From Poriferisodalis sp965226645 (GTDB taxonomy: Bacteria; Actinomycetota; Acidimicrobiia; Acidimicrobiales; Poriferisodalaceae), in contig CBDDDL010000001.1 of the NCBI GenBank assembly GCA_965226645.1, forward strand, positions 124,001 through 188,000: a DNA stretch of 64,000 nucleotides, written 5' to 3'. Shown here piece by piece: positions 61,502-64,000 of this stretch. Each line of letters begins with the position of its first letter. The first letter of the stretch is position 1. The translations under genes and the position numbers were made by a program. The notes under the pieces were generated by a model. That model saw only the letters and a program-made list of their open reading frames with translations, was not told where the DNA came from and did no database searches.

Positions 61502-62793
61502 ACCGTCGAATAGCAAAGCTCACCGTCGCCCTCGTCGCAGGGTTCTTCGTGCTGCTGGTCCAGCTCACCAACCTCGGGTATTTCTCGGCCGGAGATCTCC
61601 GGGCACACCCTCGCAACACGCGGACGGCACTCGCGTCGATCGGTGGCGCACGAGGTGCAATGACCACCGCTGACGGCGAGACCATCGCGCCCGCACTGGA
61701 CGGCAACAACGATTCCGACTCGCCGCAGCTGCGCGACTACCCCCATGGCCACCTGTACGCCCACATCGTCGGGTACCTCTCACCGACGCTGGGAACGGAC
61801 GGCCTCGAACGCAGCTACGACGCCGAGCTCTCCGGCAGTGCTGCGGAGATCTCAATCGCCCGGCTGGCGGACCTGTTCGCTGACAGCGGCCGTGTCGGGG
61901 ATCTGGATCTCACCGTCCATCACGGCACGCAGCTCACCGCCCGAGCGGCGCTCGGTGACCGCGATGGTGCCGTGGTCGTGCTCGATCCCGCCACCGGTGC
62001 AGTCATCGCAATGTGGTCGAGGCCAAGCTTCGATCCCAATGAGCTCACTGGCGCATCAGACACTGGCGCATCAGACACTGGCAAGACCGGAACCGATCCG
62101 CGTCGGCAACTGCCGTCATCGCTTGCCCACCAGCGCTACTACGAGCTGATTGCGACCGCACCAGCAGCCAACGAGCTCATCCGACGAGCAGGCGGACTCG
62201 ACGGCGCGGGGGTGGACCTTCCCGCAGAAGTCGACGGAGGCGGCTCTCGCAGCGACACAGCTCTGACGCCGCTGCAGCTCGCGCTCGCCGCTGCAGCGGT
62301 CGCCAACGAGGGCGCACTGATGCGCCCATTCCTCGTGCAGCGAGTCACGGCTCGGTCGGCTTCACAACCGGTAGCGGAGGAACCGTCTACGGGCAGCGCC
62401 ACCGAAGTGACAGAGCCCACCGAGGTGCTCGCGCTGTTCGATACCGGCGAGGCGGCAGACCTGCTCAGCCAGATGGCCGGGGCCGCCGAGCAGGTACCGC
62501 TGCGTCTGGCGCCGACCGAGACCACGCAAACCAACGCAGCTGTGGCCGAAGGCGTCGTCGTCGCCGTCGATGCCGTCACCGCCGCTGTCACAGAGATCGG
62601 CGAATGGACAGTGTTGCTGGCGCCAGCGGACAACCCGGTGATCGCAGTCGCCGTCGTCGTCGAGACAGATATGCGACTTGGCGCAGACCAGCGGCAACCC
62701 GGCGGTACCTTGGCATCGCTGATCGCTGCAACCGCAGCAGAAGCCGCGCTTGCACTCGGGGCCATCCCGACCTCGGTCGCCGACGGCTCCTGA
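61498..62793 (+). CDS. PbpA-like penicillin-binding protein without catalytic motifs
   Basis: Homologue of actinobacterial PbpA by position and N-terminus: membrane helix LTVALVAGFFVLLVQLTNLG, HPRNTRTALASIGGARGAM, TADGETIAPAL, YPHGHLYAHIVGYLSPTLGT, GLERSYDAELSG. The transpeptidase fold can be followed (AVVVLDPATGAVIAMWSRPS; TPLQLALAAAAVANEGALM; PADNPVIAVAVVVE), but the SxxK nucleophile segment, the SxN motif and the KTG strand are missing; 431 residues against roughly 490. A KTGT occurs at the wrong place in a repeat-rich loop (62046-62095). GTG 61498 overlaps the rodA stop (GTGA). Confidence 0.82.
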   Translation: MNRRIAKLTVALVAGFFVLLVQLTNLGYFSAGDLRAHPRNTRTALASIGGARGAMTTADGETIAPALDGNNDSDSPQLRDYPHGHLYAHIVGYLSPTLGTDGLERSYDAELSGSAAEISIARLADLFADSGRVGDLDLTVHHGTQLTARAALGDRDGAVVVLDPATGAVIAMWSRPSFDPNELTGASDTGASDTGKTGTDPRRQLPSSLAHQRYYELIATAPAANELIRRAGGLDGAGVDLPAEVDGGGSRSDTALTPLQLALAAAAVANEGALMRPFLVQRVTARSASQPVAEEPSTGSATEVTEPTEVLALFDTGEAADLLSQMAGAAEQVPLRLAPTETTQTNAAVAEGVVVAVDAVTAAVTEIGEWTVLLAPADNPVIAVAVVVETDMRLGADQRQPGGTLASLIAATAAEAALALGAIPTSVADGS

Positions 62794-62870
62794 ACCGACC
62801 CTCGCAGGCACACCCCGCCGGACCGGCGGCCCGATCCGGCAACCCCGTTCCCCGAGACTGCTCAGTGCCC

Positions 62871-64000
62871 ATGGCAGACAACGACAACCCGATCTTCGGC
62901 GGCCGCTACGAGCTGTTCAGTCGCATCGCGCGAGGCGGGATGTCTGAGGTCTTCTTGGGCCGCGATCGGTTGCTCGACCGACCGGTCGCCGTCAAGGTGC
63001 TGTTCCCGGAATTCGCCAATGACTCGTCGTTCGTCGAACGGTTCCGCCGCGAAGCACAGGCGGCTGCCAACTTGAGCCAACCCAACGTGGTCGGCGTGTA
63101 TGACTGGGGCAACAACGACGGCACCCACTACATCGTCATGGAGTACGTCGAAGGACGCAGCCTTGCCGAGGTGATCCGCAGCGATGGCCCGCTGCACCCC
63201 GACCGGGCCGCTGACATCGCGATCGACATCGCCGCTGCGCTCGCCTTCGCCCATTCGAACGGCGTCGTTCACCGCGACATCAAGCCCGGCAACGTCATGA
63301 TCACCCGATCGGGCCAGGTCAAGGTCGCCGACTTCGGCATCGCCCGGGCGCTCGGCGGCGGCTCGGACGACCTGACACGTACGGGCTCCGTCATGGGCAC
63401 CGCGACCTACCTGTCCCCAGAACAGGCCCAAGGACAAGACGCCGACCCCCGCAGCGATGTGTACTCGCTGGCTGTCGTGCTCTACGAGATCCTGACCTCG
63501 GGGCCGCCGTTCACCGGCGACAGTCCAGTCGCCATTGCCTATAAGCACGTCCAGGAACCGCCAGTTCCGCCGTCGCGCTTCAACGCCGACGTACCGCACG
63601 AGCTCGAGGCCATCTGCCTACGCGGTCTCGCAAAGGAGCCCGCAGCCCGCTACGGCTCGGCTGCGGAGATGCGTAACGACTTGTTGCGCTTCCGTGCTGG
63701 CCAGCCGACACATGCCGCCGCGACCGACGTCACGACCTACTTCCGCGCCATCAGGCCCGAGCCTGCGGCGGCGGTGCCCGCGACCGCACCGGCGGCTGCC
63801 GAGCCACCCGCGCGGGGGATACCCCCGACGCCTCCGTACGGCTACGGCGGCTATCCGCCCGCATACCCGCCAGCCCCCACCGCCGTCGAGCCGCCCGACC
63901 GGACGCCCATGTGGATCACGCTCCTGGTCGTGTTGTTACTGGTCATTGCAGGGCTCGTGTTCCTGCTCGTCAACGATCGTGGCTCTACGACGGGCATCGC
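62871..64000 (+). CDS. pknB: Serine/threonine protein kinase, PknB type (partial)
   Basis: Membrane receptor kinase controlling cell-wall growth. Kinase domain residues ~12-275: GGRYELFSRIARGGMSEVFL, VAVKVLF, catalytic VVHRDIKPGNVMI, DFGIARAL, activation loop TRTGSVMGTATYLSPEQAQG. A Pro/Ala/Tyr-rich linker (TPPYGYGGYPPAYPP) leads to a membrane helix (WITLLVVLLLVIAGLVFLL). The extracellular PASTA domains expected next lie beyond the window edge. ATG 62871 is used, 77 bases after the pbpA-like gene. Confidence 0.94.
   Translation, partial: MADNDNPIFGGRYELFSRIARGGMSEVFLGRDRLLDRPVAVKVLFPEFANDSSFVERFRREAQAAANLSQPNVVGVYDWGNNDGTHYIVMEYVEGRSLAEVIRSDGPLHPDRAADIAIDIAAALAFAHSNGVVHRDIKPGNVMITRSGQVKVADFGIARALGGGSDDLTRTGSVMGTATYLSPEQAQGQDADPRSDVYSLAVVLYEILTSGPPFTGDSPVAIAYKHVQEPPVPPSRFNADVPHELEAICLRGLAKEPAARYGSAAEMRNDLLRFRAGQPTHAAATDVTTYFRAIRPEPAAAVPATAPAAAEPPARGIPPTPPYGYGGYPPAYPPAPTAVEPPDRTPMWITLLVVLLLVIAGLVFLLVNDRGSTTGI

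Noticed and set aside
62086..62098. KTGT in the PbpA-like protein taken as the KTG active-site motif
   Set aside because: It lies in a repeat-rich loop before the place of the SxxK helix, far from where the KTG strand should be, so it is chance.

Overview
The window is GC-rich, with tightly packed genes, many 1-4 bp start/stop overlaps and frequent GTG starts. The fhaB-pstP-rodA-pbpA-pknB cell-wall operon, exodeoxyribonuclease VII genes, F420/LLM oxidoreductase, PAC2 protein and PaaX regulator point to an actinobacterium. The beta-propeller lipoprotein and mixed metabolism look most like class Acidimicrobiia; that placement is an inference.

Layout. 1-4.8 kb: 5' end of dnaX, SRP RNA, two tRNA-Ser genes, a sterol-desaturase-type hydroxylase, tadA, xseA-xseB. 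4.9-13.1 kb: S9 peptidase, a HIRAN protein beside a HipA-like kinase stub, SURF1, MalY-type lyase, TauE-type transporter, aroC, PAC2. 13.2-27.7 kb: beta-propeller lipoprotein, then an aromatic-acid catabolic region (acyl-CoA dehydrogenase, oxoprolinase/hydantoinase fusion, RidA, enoyl-CoA hydratase, SDR; divergent flavin monooxygenase-reductase; PaaX; aryl-CoA ligase), best read as the CoA-dependent anthranilate or salicylate pathway. 27.7-30.9 kb: an amine-oxidase gene with an internal stop and a frameshifted DUF4411 toxin beside its ImmA/IrrE partner. 31-35.9 kb: larB-larC, an AbiE toxin-antitoxin pair with a visible operator, and a second coupled nucleotidyltransferase pair. 35.9-46.6 kb: pheA and a full histidine-utilisation locus (hutH, hutU, hutI, hutF, IclR) in which a peptide-deformylase-family gene sits where an N-formylglutamate deformylase would be needed. 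46.6-58.2 kb: two more tRNA-Ser genes, LLM oxidoreductase, ClC channel, nitroreductase, rhodanese plus metallo-beta-lactamase pair, glutaryl-CoA dehydrogenase, DUF4349 lipoprotein, DUF433/DUF5615 module with truncated toxin, frameshifted Ada-AlkA gene, ogt, tRNA-Leu. 58.2-64 kb: FHA-FhaB-PstP-RodA-PbpA-PknB operon, cut by the window end.

Three themes recur. Many genes carry a TANNNT box 5-9 bases before an ATG or GTG, suggesting leaderless transcription. Several genes are broken or truncated, mostly toxin or repair genes. The transpeptidase of the cell-wall operon has lost its catalytic motifs. No stretch over 300 bases lacks a gene, RNA gene or listed site.
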